Shown: positions 1-8,592, counted from the first letter of the stretch. The stretch: 64,000 nt of DNA from MGIIb-Q1 sp964342465 (GCA_964342465.1 CAYFFQ010000003.1:62001-126000); one strand, 5' to 3'. Numbers and translations: made by a program. The notes: generated by a model not told the origin, from the sequence alone.

Positions 1-122
1 GCAAGGGGTGTGTCGTTGGGGATAATCTGTGTATCGACAGCGAGATACCTGAGCATCCTCCACTCTCTATGGGTCCACTGACCACCGTTGTCGACGACAT
101 CTATCACCAGTGACTCGGACAT
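1..122 (-). CDS. guaAA: GMP synthase glutaminase subunit, N-terminal part (runs off left edge)
   Basis: Reading the minus strand from the ATG at 122 gives about 40 residues beginning MSESLVIDVVDNGGQW, followed by THREWRMLRYL and IIPNDTP. This matches the start of the archaeal stand-alone glutaminase subunit of GMP synthase, where the opening beta strand leads into a DNGGQ motif. That subunit supplies ammonia to the separate synthetase subunit that makes GMP from XMP. The catalytic Cys, His and Glu lie beyond the window edge and cannot be checked. It starts 49 bases downstream of the aldolase-like gene on the same strand, so the two may be co-transcribed. Confidence 0.8.
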   Translation of the reverse strand, partial: MSESLVIDVVDNGGQWTHREWRMLRYLAVDTQIIPNDTPL

Positions 123-171
123 GGCTCTCGCTCCGGCTCGACTGACTCAATTCAATGAACTTGCCGCTGTT

Positions 172-1233
172 CTATTCGATGCCGGCGAGGCGCGCTAGGT
201 ATGCTATCTTCATGCTGTGCTCAATTGCCGCGGCGTTGTCCCACGCTTCGTTGAAATCGGCGCCGACGGCGTAGACTCCGCCGCCTCTGACCACGATTGC
301 TTTGCACTTCGACTGCTGCACTCCTTCGGAGAGTTGGCGCAGGAAGTCCTCTTCACTGACATCATCGGAGTCCACTATCACAACCGATTCGAAACGTGCC
401 TTGCCGGCTAGGTCCGGTGGCCTGAGAATGAAGAGGTCTTGTTCTAGAGACATTGCTGTCGTATATGGCGCTGGGAGGTGGGCGCAGGCGGCTCTCCCGC
501 TGTTCTCGAGAGAAGTGACCGCAAGCAGAATGGTGTGAATTCTCCACGCATCTCCTGCACCAGACGGGGTTCCTTCACCGAGTCTGCCAGAAATGATGTG
601 GCGTTCATCCAACATTCCGAGAGGAGAGTCCTCGCGTGTGATGTGTACGAGATTCGGCTGGTCGAGTGAGAGCATCGAGATACTTCCCACTGTCGCATGG
701 CAGAGCCCCTCTCGCTGGAGGTGGCGACCGGTTCGGACGAAATCCCCAACCACATGGGCTGGGACCACGAAACCATCACCGACGATGGGGGGCATCGGTT
801 GGCTGTCCATCTCATCTATCAGATTGGTTGCGTTGCTCACTGCGTTGCGCAGGGATTCGTTTTCTGCTCTGAGGGCTTCCACCTCGGCCATTGGGGTGGC
901 TACCATCGCTGCACCTATCATATCACCCACATCGGATGGCAGGCCATCGCCACCAGTCGGTTGCCCGCCCTCCTCATCTGCTGACTCAACCGACTCCTTC
1001 ACAACTTTTTCAACAGGGGGTTCTCCTTCGTCCGTGCTCTTCTTCTGTGGAGGTTCTGCAGGTCTTTGAGGTGGGGTGGCTGCCGCCCCCATACCGGGAA
1101 TCATACCCATCGGCATACCCATCGGAGGGCCTGACGGTGGCCCTTTCGGAGGTCCTGACGGCGGCCCAGTGGGTGGACTTTTACGGTTCTTCTTCTTCTT
1201 CTCGCCATCGCCCGAACCCCCAACTGACGCCAT
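172..1233 (-). CDS. Class II aldolase/adducin-like protein with Pro/Gly-rich N-terminus, probably non-catalytic
   Basis: 353 aa. Residues 1-110 are low complexity: a lysine cluster, repeated GPPSGPP-type units and an acidic stretch. A short leucine-zipper-like helix (MAEVEALRAENESLRNAV) follows. The C-terminal 220 residues have the layout of the class II aldolase/adducin fold, with HLPAPYTTAM and VRGGGVYAVG in place of the usual HTHSPYATA and NHGVVxxG. Of the three metal-binding histidines only the first is kept, and the catalytic Glu segment carries an insertion (TPSGAGDAWRIH). This suggests a binding or structural role rather than aldolase activity. The start at 1233 is preferred because a TATA-like box lies 30 bases upstream; the longer open frame runs back through tRNA-Asp and is not credible. 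Confidence 0.7.
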   Translation of the reverse strand: MASVGGSGDGEKKKKNRKSPPTGPPSGPPKGPPSGPPMGMPMGMIPGMGAAATPPQRPAEPPQKKSTDEGEPPVEKVVKESVESADEEGGQPTGGDGLPSDVGDMIGAAMVATPMAEVEALRAENESLRNAVSNATNLIDEMDSQPMPPIVGDGFVVPAHVVGDFVRTGRHLQREGLCHATVGSISMLSLDQPNLVHITREDSPLGMLDERHIISGRLGEGTPSGAGDAWRIHTILLAVTSLENSGRAACAHLPAPYTTAMSLEQDLFILRPPDLAGKARFESVVIVDSDDVSEEDFLRQLSEGVQQSKCKAIVVRGGGVYAVGADFNEAWDNAAAIEHSMKIAYLARLAGIE

Positions 1234-1262
1234 GTGACTCGGTCTGCGGAGTTGGGTTCTCA

Positions 1263-1269
1263 TTAAATA
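1263..1269 (-). promoter_or_regulatory. TATA-like box for the aldolase-like gene
   Basis: The minus strand reads TATTTAA, 30 bases before the ATG at 1233. This is the spacing expected for a leaderless archaeal transcript. The same AT-rich patch lies 32-38 bases before tRNA-Asp on the plus strand and could also serve it. Confidence 0.45.
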
Positions 1270-1300
1270 CAGGTTGGCTTTGGCCCGCCCATTCCACTCT

Positions 1301-1373
1301 GCCCCGATAGTGTAGTGGCCTATCATGGAGCCCTGTCGAGGCTCCGACCCGGGTTCAAATCCCGGTCGGGGCG
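1301..1373 (+). tRNA. tRNA-Asp (anticodon GTC)
   Basis: A full cloverleaf can be drawn. The acceptor stem is GCCCCGA paired with TCGGGGC. The anticodon stem is GAGCC/GGCTC with loop CTGTCGA, giving anticodon GTC. The T arm is CCGGG-TTCAAAT-CCCGG and the discriminator base is G, as usual for tRNA-Asp. No intron is seen. A TATA-like patch lies about 35 bases upstream. Confidence 0.95.
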
Positions 1374-1540
1374 CCTGTGATTGAGGATGCCTGTTGTCGG
1401 CCGCCGTGCTGGTGCGGGGGTGGCAACGGCAGCATCCGCGGCTGCCTGAAGCGCACTCCCCGACCCACTTGCACATGGGCGGCAGCGGTCTCGGTCACGC
1501 CGGTGATGGAGAGGTGTTCACCAGACCGGCGATTCTGCGC

Positions 1541-1778
1541 CATGCACAAGGATGGCTGAGGCGAATGGGTGCCTCGACGCCCGCCTCTCAGAGGATGCCC
1601 CATGCACAAGGATGGCTGGGGCGNNNNNNNNNNNNNNNNNNNNNNNNNNNNNNNNNNNNNNNNNNNNNNNNNNNNNNNNNNNNNNNNNNNNNNNNNNNNN
1701 NNNNNNNNNNNNNNNNNNNNNNNGTGCCTCGACGCCCGCCTCTCAGAGGATGCCCCATGCACAAGGATGGCTGGGGCG
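1541..1778. repeat. 60-bp tandem repeat interrupted by an N run
   Basis: The phrase CATGCACAAGGATGGCTG starts at 1541 and again at 1601, a 60-base period, and recurs at 1756 beyond the N run. Each unit contains the small palindrome CCTCTCAGAGG. Long open frames cross this block in several registers, as expected for a GC-rich tandem repeat without stops, and none resembles a known protein. The intergenic stretch from 1374 to 1846 holds nothing else that I recognise. Confidence 0.85.
1624..1723. other. Assembly gap (100 N) with identical 55-base flanks
   Basis: Exactly 100 N. The 55 bases before it (1569-1623) are the same as the 55 bases after it (1724-1778). A shared end of that length suggests two contigs that overlap by one assembly word within the tandem repeat, so the true distance may be zero or a few repeat units. 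Confidence 0.9.
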
Positions 1779-1846
1779 GCGACGGCACACAAATCGGGAC
1801 GGTTGGGGGCTGCGCCCTAGGTGAGTATGAGTGGGTGGAGGCGACC

Positions 1847-3034
1847 TCACTCTGGAAGCCTCAGCCAAGCTTCGAACCTGCACAACCATTCTGTGGCGCT
1901 GTATTGTCGCCTCCTCTCTATCTCGACCTCAGGATGGTCTGCAAGTGTGTGGGGAAGGGTTTGCACCAACCTTCTCTGCGCTTTGGGAAGGTCGGAATCA
2001 CTGGCGAGCAGCCACCCGCGGATGACGACTGGGGAGTCCAGTCTCAACAGGGGAAGCAAAAGCGGAAGGGTGTCGAGAGTCTGGTGTGGAATGTTGACCA
2101 ACAGAAGGTCGAAACGATGGATGAATCGTTCATCATCAGCCAACTTCACGGCATCGGCAAGGCCAGCCCATCTCTGAACTGAAAGGGTTGTGATACCGTC
2201 TCCTGAGACCCCTTCGGTGTCGATGCCGGACCTTGCTAGGTTCTCTGCCAGTAGTGGAATGGCCTGTGGATTCAGGTCGGTGGCAAGGAAGCCGCCGACC
2301 AATTCGTCCACTGAGAGCAGGTGGGAAAATGCCGGCCCCACCCCACAGAAGGGGTCTGCGACATCCACTGGCCGGCCGAGCATATCGGAGAGCCTGCGCG
2401 CTGTCTGGACCGTTCTCTCCCTTTCACCCTGCAACCGATGAGAATAATACGCCTGTGAGGGGTCGGTGGTTATCCCCACTCCGAACTCCTGTACAGTCGT
2501 CAGAGTGGAGAGAAGCCGATTCCGGTTTTCACCCTCAAGATGTGCGATGCCCTTGGCATCGAGAATCTCATCTCCATCACGAACTGCGAGTGGTTCAAGC
2601 CGGCGGATTCTGAATTCTCCTTCCACCCCGTGGTCTCTGAACACGGCTCTCACTCTCTTGTGATGGGTCAGTTTTGCCAAGGCGACCTGTTGAGAGTACT
2701 CTGCCATAGAATGGTCAATTTTGAAAATTAGGATGTCTCCCATCGGCTCTTGAGAATTGGGCCAGAGTCCTCTGTATTCCTCTATCGTCTGTGCATCGAG
2801 AAACTTGGGTAGATGGTCGGACCATATCCTCGGTGGTGGTGTGGGTTGTTCGGCCATCACCATCTCAAATCCGTTCAAGGGTGGCGGTAGTGATTCTGGT
2901 GCCGCGCCACCCAAGGGTACGAGATTGTCATTCTCCTCCGAGAGTACACGCAGACCGGTAGGTGCCCACGGGTGGCGCCGGATTTCTTCAAGAACCTCTT
3001 GCGTGGCGCGCTTCGGCACTCTCAAATGACGCAT
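1847..3034 (-). CDS. trm5: tRNA (guanine37-N1)-methyltransferase, Trm5 family
   Basis: 395 aa. The C-terminal half is a Rossmann-like methyltransferase: YYSHRLQGERERTVQ, then VDVADPFCGVGPAFSHLL (SAM-binding loop), ATDLNPQAIPLLAENL (acidic end of strand 2) and DLLLVNIPHQT, which sits where Trm5 proteins have the N-L/I-P catalytic motif. This order is typical of archaeal Trm5/TYW2-type enzymes, which methylate G37 next to the anticodon. The N-terminal half has the VPKRATQEVLEEIR start and a D2-like region. The start at 3034 is chosen because further upstream the frame overlaps dphB on the other strand. TYW2-type aminocarboxypropyl transfer is the main alternative. Confidence 0.75.
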   Translation of the reverse strand: MRHLRVPKRATQEVLEEIRRHPWAPTGLRVLSEENDNLVPLGGAAPESLPPPLNGFEMVMAEQPTPPPRIWSDHLPKFLDAQTIEEYRGLWPNSQEPMGDILIFKIDHSMAEYSQQVALAKLTHHKRVRAVFRDHGVEGEFRIRRLEPLAVRDGDEILDAKGIAHLEGENRNRLLSTLTTVQEFGVGITTDPSQAYYSHRLQGERERTVQTARRLSDMLGRPVDVADPFCGVGPAFSHLLSVDELVGGFLATDLNPQAIPLLAENLARSGIDTEGVSGDGITTLSVQRWAGLADAVKLADDERFIHRFDLLLVNIPHQTLDTLPLLLPLLRLDSPVVIRGWLLASDSDLPKAQRRLVQTLPHTLADHPEVEIERRRQYSATEWLCRFEAWLRLPE

Positions 3035-3055
3035 CGGTCTCGAGGTTGCGAGAGG

Positions 3056-3871
3056 ATGCACTCGCTTGACGATGACGGAGGTGGAGGGGTGGTTCGGGAA
3101 GAATGTGGGCTTTGGTTGGTCGGAGTGGGGCCGGGTGACCTCGACCTGATGACTGTGGCGGCTATCGACAGAGTGAAGAGTTGCCGGCACAGATTCCTTG
3201 AAGGATATACGGCTCTGCTGCCGGACGGTGCTTCTGAAGCATTGACGGCGGCCGTCGGGCAATATACCCGCATCATGCGAAATGATGTGGAAAATCCCGA
3301 CAGGTTGTTGGAACTCGCCGCCACTGATTCCGTCGCCTTGATGGTGGTCGGCGACCCACTTCAAGCGACCACGCATGTGGACCTGCAATTGCGCGCCTTG
3401 GAGCGCGGTGTGCGGTGTGAAATCATTCATGGAATATCGGTGACGACTATCGTGACTGGGGCTGTCGGACTACAGTCGTACAGATTCGGGCGAGTGGTCA
3501 CGCTCGCATACCCATACGGCGATTATCTAGCCACTTCGCCAATTGAACTTGTTGCTGAAAACCGCGCTGCCGGACTACATTCACTGGTACTTCTCGACTT
3601 GGACCCGACCGGTATGGGGGTGGGTGAACAGATGCCGATGTCTCCAGCCGTGGCTGTGGATGTCATCCGACGCTCTGCCGATTCGCTGGGGCTCGACATC
3701 ACATCTTGGAGAGTGGTTCTTTGTAGTGACATGGGGAGGGGCAGTCAGCGGATGAGATATGGTCGACTTTCGGAGATAGCCGCCATAGAGGGTGGTTTGA
3801 TTCACTGTCTGGTCATTCCGGGCAGACTGGATGAATTGGAGAAGCGCGCTCTTGCTCGGTGGCAAATGTAG
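3056..3871 (+). CDS. dphB: Diphthine synthase (elongation factor 2 His methyltransferase)
   Basis: 271 aa, a usual length for archaeal DphB. Family motifs are in order: LWLVGVGPGDLDLMT at the N-terminus, MVVGDPLQATTHVDL, IIHGISVTTIVTGAVGLQSYRFGR and AAGLHSLVLLDLDP. The protein belongs to the tetrapyrrole-methylase fold and methylates the modified histidine of EF-2 in diphthamide synthesis, using SAM. It is divergent from trm5, with 21 bases between the two chosen starts. ATG 3056 is chosen; ATG 3026 in the same frame would overlap the trm5 start. Both neighbours modify the translation machinery. Confidence 0.9.
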   Translation: MHSLDDDGGGGVVREECGLWLVGVGPGDLDLMTVAAIDRVKSCRHRFLEGYTALLPDGASEALTAAVGQYTRIMRNDVENPDRLLELAATDSVALMVVGDPLQATTHVDLQLRALERGVRCEIIHGISVTTIVTGAVGLQSYRFGRVVTLAYPYGDYLATSPIELVAENRAAGLHSLVLLDLDPTGMGVGEQMPMSPAVAVDVIRRSADSLGLDITSWRVVLCSDMGRGSQRMRYGRLSEIAAIEGGLIHCLVIPGRLDELEKRALARWQM

Positions 3872-4080
3872 AGAGTATGACACAAGACCTGAGTCGCGTC
3901 ATCGATGGATGTCGGTCGTCGGGTCTACCTGTTCTAGAAATACTTCGGTGGAAGGTCGTTTCTCACTTTCAGGGGGGGGTGTTCCGCCATTCCCAACCCC
4001 ATCTGTCCGCCGTGGAATGGTGTCGGGTGGAGCCGTTGCCCTCAAGGGGGGTGGCTTGCTCGCTTGCACGGGGATGATTC

Positions 4081-5748
4081 ATGGCCGGCCCATCTGAAGT
4101 TCAGTTCCCTGGTAAGAAGAAGCAGAAAATCAGGATGCGTGGCACCAAGAAGGCGTCCGGCTCAGTAGTGAAGAGGTTGCGACGTAATCTCAATGTCTTG
4201 TTGGAGGAGCCTGAATCAATCCTTCCCGAAGTCACCGGCCCTACGAGCAGAGGGTTTGGCAGAAGGGACAAGATGCGAGCGTGCCTAAAGGAGATACAGC
4301 GGGTCATCCTCAACCGCGAGGACAGGAAGTGGTTGCACAGACGGATGGCTGCTCGCAAGGGTGACCTTGTAGCGCGGGCTCTCGCCGGTTCCATGGCTGC
4401 GGCGCATGAGCCGGATTTCGATACCGTTGCAGTGTTCAAGCATCCGGTGTATGGCTCCTCCTCGTTCCTGCGCAGAGGTAGTGGACGGCCGGCACACCTG
4501 TTGGGCCTACAAATGCACTCGGACCCAGTGCTGCGACTGCTCGCTTGGGAGGAATTGGCTCGCTCAGGGTATTGGTTCTTCGCCTGGGGTGAGAGGCTTG
4601 TCTGCACCGGATTGGATGCCGTGGCACCCACGGAGTGGTTGGAAAGTGGTCTAGAATCCTCACCACTCGGTTTCAAGATGGATGACGGCGGAATCTGGAG
4701 GGTGGGTTCAGATGAGACGTGCATCCGCATGGAGTTCAACAGCGGTTCGACTGTGGAGGTGGGTTTGCAGGCGTTAGCCGCTTCAAATGATGGGTTCATT
4801 CAGAATCTGGCATTGACGGTGTCGCCGCCTCGAATCTCTGAATTGGCAGAGGTCACAGTTCGGTTCTCACCCGAGGGATGGCCTGCTGAGATGGAAGTCA
4901 GCGATTCTGCAAAGGAAGCGATGGATGCTGTTCTTGAGAGATGGATGAGATTGGAAATCCCCGATTCCAAATTGCAGGAGGTACTGCACTCTACTTTTGC
5001 CGAACAACTCGAGAGTGGATTCATGTTGGGCCGGAAATGGTTCGCTGAAGATGATGTCGTCGGCTTCCTCACCGCCCTTCAAGGCAGTGAAATTGAAATT
5101 GAGGCGGTATCCGTCGTCCTTGATTCCCTCGATACAGGGGTCAGGGTTGATGCTGCTGGCGAGGCTCACTGGCTCGCCTCGGATGTGGTCAGAGTCGCTG
5201 AGGAGAGCGCCCACACATTTCTCAAAGCGATTTGGGCGAAACATGGACTCGATGTATTGGAGGAAATGTTTGAACTCAGTGGCGACGCTGCTGACGAGGT
5301 GTACGAACAGCAGTTGACGGCGATGAAGGGTTTCCGTGGCTTTCTCACAAAAATCGATGAGATGCAGAGCAACGTCAGAATGCTGAAGATGTTCCCGTGG
5401 GGTTCAGACCAACTTCCAACGCCATTGGATTTCGCTGACACCCTCGTGAAAACCGCTCGCAGTGAGGGTGTCGGCAAAACCATCGGCATGGCACGCAAGA
5501 GGAAGGACGGGGCCGCCGCCTCTCTCGGCTGGGCGTGGGTCACCCTGCATGGAAAGGCTGACGGGGAGGCGTGGCACTACGAGGCTTCGGTGCGCGACAG
5601 GGGTGGTGACTGGGTGCCTGCCCTCTCCTCCCTCTGGCAGGCCAGTGAGTCGGTTGTCTCCGAAGGAGACAAGGAGGGGTATCTCAAGTCAATGAGGGAA
5701 TTGCATTCTGCGACCGGCACAATCGAGGCGCTTCCTACGGCGGAATGA
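4081..5748 (+). CDS. Unknown 555-aa protein with basic N-terminus
   Basis: I do not recognise a family. Residues 1-40 are strongly basic (GKKKQKIRMRGTKKASG, then VVKRLRRNL), which could bind nucleic acid. The rest is a soluble alpha/beta-looking sequence, rich in Trp and acidic residues, with a helical stretch around residues 380-450. No signal peptide, transmembrane segment, cysteine cluster or P-loop is visible. Codon use matches its neighbours, and the 209 bases before it contain only G-rich runs. It does not overlap cutA, which converges from the other strand 6 bases away. Length and coding character make it a real gene. Confidence 0.8.
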   Translation: MAGPSEVQFPGKKKQKIRMRGTKKASGSVVKRLRRNLNVLLEEPESILPEVTGPTSRGFGRRDKMRACLKEIQRVILNREDRKWLHRRMAARKGDLVARALAGSMAAAHEPDFDTVAVFKHPVYGSSSFLRRGSGRPAHLLGLQMHSDPVLRLLAWEELARSGYWFFAWGERLVCTGLDAVAPTEWLESGLESSPLGFKMDDGGIWRVGSDETCIRMEFNSGSTVEVGLQALAASNDGFIQNLALTVSPPRISELAEVTVRFSPEGWPAEMEVSDSAKEAMDAVLERWMRLEIPDSKLQEVLHSTFAEQLESGFMLGRKWFAEDDVVGFLTALQGSEIEIEAVSVVLDSLDTGVRVDAAGEAHWLASDVVRVAEESAHTFLKAIWAKHGLDVLEEMFELSGDAADEVYEQQLTAMKGFRGFLTKIDEMQSNVRMLKMFPWGSDQLPTPLDFADTLVKTARSEGVGKTIGMARKRKDGAAASLGWAWVTLHGKADGEAWHYEASVRDRGGDWVPALSSLWQASESVVSEGDKEGYLKSMRELHSATGTIEALPTAE

Positions 5749-5754
5749 GGGGTT

Positions 5755-6078
5755 TTAGCCCTTCGTCAGCGATTCCACCCACTTTCGGTATGATTTGGTC
5801 GCCCGCTCACTCACCCAATTTATCTGTGGGACCTCGTATGGATGCTTCTCCTCTATCGCATCGATGAGGTGGGTGAGGCGTGATTCACTCGTCTTGAAGA
5901 TGATTCGCCACTCTCTCTCACTGACGACATCCCCTTTCCATGAATAGATGGAATTCACCAAGTGGTGCTGCGCACAGGCAGCGAGATTGGTTTCAATGAA
6001 CTCCATGATGAAAGTGTGCACCGCCGATTCGGTCATGTCAGATGGGAGGGTGGTGGAGACCACCATGATTTCACTCAT
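5755..6078 (-). CDS. cutA: CutA1-like divalent cation tolerance protein
   Basis: 107 aa, the normal CutA size. It shows the family pattern: VVSTTLPSD at the start, LAACAQHHLVNSIYSWKGDV, EWRIIFKTSESRL, then HPYEVPQINW near the end. CutA1 forms very stable trimers with a ferredoxin-like fold; its link to copper tolerance is established in enteric bacteria, but its biochemical role is unclear. ATG 6078 gives a start aligned with the family; an in-frame ATG at 6117 would add 13 residues. It is convergent with the unknown 555-aa gene and divergent from geranylgeranyl reductase. Confidence 0.9.
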   Translation of the reverse strand: MSEIMVVSTTLPSDMTESAVHTFIMEFIETNLAACAQHHLVNSIYSWKGDVVSEREWRIIFKTSESRLTHLIDAIEEKHPYEVPQINWVSERATKSYRKWVESLTKG

Positions 6079-6138
6079 CACCCCACCGACGCGGTGTTCA
6101 AGCATCAACCATTCCATCCCCCGCTCTGATTTTCCTGC

Positions 6139-7563
6139 GTGACATTGAAGGGGCGATGGTGGGCGTCGGCGGTGGGGGTGAATAGTATCACTGCTTCGTG
6201 GGCCGACCCGATTGAAAGCGGAGAGGTTCCTGAGGGTGGTTCATCTTTCGATGTCATCGTCGTTGGTGGCGGCCCTGGCGGGTCGGCATCGGCCGCCTAT
6301 GCCGCTATCGCTGGAAACCGTGTTTTATTGCTGGAGAAGGCCGTTTTTCCGCGGGACAAGACCTGTGGTGATGCGGTCGGTGGCAAGTCCCTCAAACATG
6401 TCGAGGAACTCGGTGTGAAGCCGATGGTCGAATCAACACCACACAACAGGGTGACTGGCATCATCTTCTCTTCTGCCAATGGTCAACACATCCACTGTTC
6501 GCTTCCCGAGGATGAGGTGGAGAACAAGCAGGCGGGCTACGCGCTGCCGCGCAAACAGTTCGACTACATGATGTTCAAACGTGCTACTGAGTTGGTTCTC
6601 CTCAACAACGGTGCTGTGATTCAGGACTTCACTGTCACTGAAGTGAATGTCGCGGATGGGGGGGGTGGTCAGAAGATCACCGGCGTCACCGGAGTTGTCG
6701 GTGGCAAGAGGTCGGGCAATGCGGCACTGACATTCACTGCACCACTGACGATTGGGGCGGGGGGATACACCTGTCCGGTAGCCAAGACCATCACCGAAAT
6801 CTGCCATGACGAGCCGATGCGTGACGACCGCCATTATTGCGGGGCGTACCGTGAATATTGGGTGGATGTCGAGGGTTGTGAAGGGGACAGGATTCCCATC
6901 GAAATTCACTTCATCAAAGAGGTCATTCCGGGTTATTGGTGGGTCTTCCCTGTCGGAGTCAATGAAGAGGGGAAAACGGTTGTGAACGTCGGGATAGGCA
7001 TGGTCATCGCTGATATGAACAAGCAGTCGGTCAAACTGAAGAAGTTGCAGAAATGGGTCATCGAAGAGCATCCTGTCTTTTCCAAGCGTTTTGAAAAGGC
7101 GACGATGATAGAGGGTAGTGGAAGGGGGCATCAGTTGCCATTCGGCAGCCCACGCAAGCACGCACCCTCCTTCCAACCACGGCGGTCGGCGATGGCTGGT
7201 GCAATCTGCGTCGGCGACGCTGCCTCGCTGGTCGACCCGTTTAGTGGAGAGGGTGTGGGTAATGCTTTGGTGAGTGCGAAATTGGCAACCTCCATCTTTG
7301 ACAGAGAAGCACATGCCAGTGGTCTGCCGACGGAGGCTGCCGAGACCTACATGCATCGACTGTGGGAGAGGTTGGGGCCGGAACTGACAAACAGTTTCAA
7401 GATGCAGAAAATGGTTCGCAGGACTTGGTTGATGAACTGGTTCATCAAGAAGGCGAACAAGAAACCGAGCATCAAGGAGATGTTGGAACATTCTCTCGCC
7501 TCCAAGAAGGCGCAGGAGGAGATGCAGAGCAGTTGGAAGATTCTCAAAATGCTCTTTTTCTGA
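6139..7563 (+). CDS. Geranylgeranyl reductase family flavoprotein
   Basis: 474 aa. An N-terminal FAD-binding fold starts near residue 38 (DVIVVGGGPGGSASAAYAA, then VLLLEK and PRDKTCGDAVGGKSL). The second FAD motif, ICVGDAASLVDPFSGEGVGNAL, comes about three quarters along. Both match the geranylgeranyl reductase family, which saturates the isoprenoid chains of archaeal membrane lipids. Chlorophyll-type ChlP is a relative, but an archaeal host makes lipid reduction the likely task. The start is uncertain: GTG 6139 gives the longest form, and GTG 6178, after GGTGG, would drop 13 residues. The phosphatase gene follows within 9 bases. Confidence 0.85.
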   Translation: MTLKGRWWASAVGVNSITASWADPIESGEVPEGGSSFDVIVVGGGPGGSASAAYAAIAGNRVLLLEKAVFPRDKTCGDAVGGKSLKHVEELGVKPMVESTPHNRVTGIIFSSANGQHIHCSLPEDEVENKQAGYALPRKQFDYMMFKRATELVLLNNGAVIQDFTVTEVNVADGGGGQKITGVTGVVGGKRSGNAALTFTAPLTIGAGGYTCPVAKTITEICHDEPMRDDRHYCGAYREYWVDVEGCEGDRIPIEIHFIKEVIPGYWWVFPVGVNEEGKTVVNVGIGMVIADMNKQSVKLKKLQKWVIEEHPVFSKRFEKATMIEGSGRGHQLPFGSPRKHAPSFQPRRSAMAGAICVGDAASLVDPFSGEGVGNALVSAKLATSIFDREAHASGLPTEAAETYMHRLWERLGPELTNSFKMQKMVRRTWLMNWFIKKANKKPSIKEMLEHSLASKKAQEEMQSSWKILKMLFF

Positions 7564-7572
7564 GGTGAAATA

Positions 7573-8349
7573 GTGGATAAATCACTGGCTGGCATCGAAG
7601 CGGTCTTCTTGGACCTCGATGGAACCATCTATCTTGGTGGAGAACTCATCCCCGGAGCAGTGGATTTTCTCTCTCGGTGTGATGAGATGGGGGTCAGACG
7701 CTTCTTCCTTTCCAACAATTCGTCAAAATCTGTGACTCAATATGTGGAAAAATTGCTCTCTCTCGGAATTCCCGCCAAACCTGAGGAGATTCTCCTCTCC
7801 ACGCACGACCTCATCTCTTGGTTGGGTGAAAATGAGATTGTCAGGACCTTTCTCGTCGGGACTCAGGGTCTGAGGGATATGCTTGAGGAGGTCGGTGTAC
7901 GGACTCTGAGCGAGGACCCTCAATTCGTGGTTCTCGGGTATGACACTGAGATTGACTATGAAAAGTTGAGGCGCGCTTCCGTTCATCTCCACAACGGAGT
8001 GCCGTTGGTAGCATCTCACCCCGACATCGTCTGCCCCTCGCCGGATGGCGGTCTGCCTGATGTCGGGGCCTATCTTGCGCTGTTCAAGGCGACGACGGGT
8101 GTGGAGGCGATGCAAGTCTGCGGCAAGCCGAATGCGAGAATGATTCTGCACAAGATCGAGGAGTTGGGGTTGGCTCCCAGCCGCTGTGCGATGGTCGGTG
8201 ACAGGTTGTACACCGATATGGAGATGGCTGCGCGGGCGGGGTGCATCGGAGTTCTCGTGTTGTCCGGTGAAGCAACACTCAACGACCTAGATACCGCCCC
8301 TCAAAATCCTCAAGTTGTGGTCAATTCAATTGACGAACTGTTGCGATGA
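7573..8349 (+). CDS. HAD-superfamily phosphatase, NagD/IIA type
   Basis: 258 aa. HAD motif I is VFLDLDGTIYLGG (nucleophile Asp and acid/base Asp near residues 13-15), motif II is FFLSNNSS, motif III Lys is in VCGKPNARM, and motif IV is MVGDRLYTDMEMAARAG. The IIA cap lies between motifs II and III. Substrates in this group include p-nitrophenyl phosphate, nucleotides and sugar phosphates, and the sequence does not say which applies. The start is GTG at 7573, preceded by GAGGTGAA (7563-7570), which overlaps the stop of the reductase gene, so the two are probably translated from one mRNA. Confidence 0.88.
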   Translation: MDKSLAGIEAVFLDLDGTIYLGGELIPGAVDFLSRCDEMGVRRFFLSNNSSKSVTQYVEKLLSLGIPAKPEEILLSTHDLISWLGENEIVRTFLVGTQGLRDMLEEVGVRTLSEDPQFVVLGYDTEIDYEKLRRASVHLHNGVPLVASHPDIVCPSPDGGLPDVGAYLALFKATTGVEAMQVCGKPNARMILHKIEELGLAPSRCAMVGDRLYTDMEMAARAGCIGVLVLSGEATLNDLDTAPQNPQVVVNSIDELLR

Positions 8350-8410
8350 ACCCGATTGTATAGAGGCGGATATTCGAATTCACCTCGATTGGTACGAGGG
8401 TTTTCTTCAA

Positions 8411-8592
8411 CTTCACAACACCGCCAAACTCAGAAACACTTCACAACACCGCCNNNNNNNNNNNNNNNNNNNNNNNNNNNNNNNNNNNNNNNNNNNNNNN
8501 NNNNNNNNNNNNNNNNNNNNNNNNNNNNNNNNNNNNNNNNNNNNNNNNNNNNNAACTCAGAAACACTTCACAACACCGCCGAACTCAGAAAC
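8411..8592. repeat. 28-bp tandem repeat interrupted by an N run
   Basis: The unit CTTCACAACACCGCC plus A/GAACTCAGAAAC recurs with a 28-base period at 8411, 8439 and again after the N run. It fills most of the 330-base space between the phosphatase and the epimerase genes. Open frames across it read through the N run and are not credible proteins. Confidence 0.85.
8454..8553. other. Assembly gap (100 N) inside the 28-bp repeat
   Basis: Exactly 100 N. The last 27 bases before it are identical to the first 27 after it. The number of repeat units here is therefore unknown. Confidence 0.9.

Noticed and set aside
1394..2182. Long plus-strand ORF through the first repeat
   Set aside because: It reads through 100 N, is made of tandem repeat and overlaps trm5 on the other strand.
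6433..7491. 352-aa minus-strand ORF
   Set aside because: Antisense to the geranylgeranyl reductase, which has clear family motifs on the plus strand.
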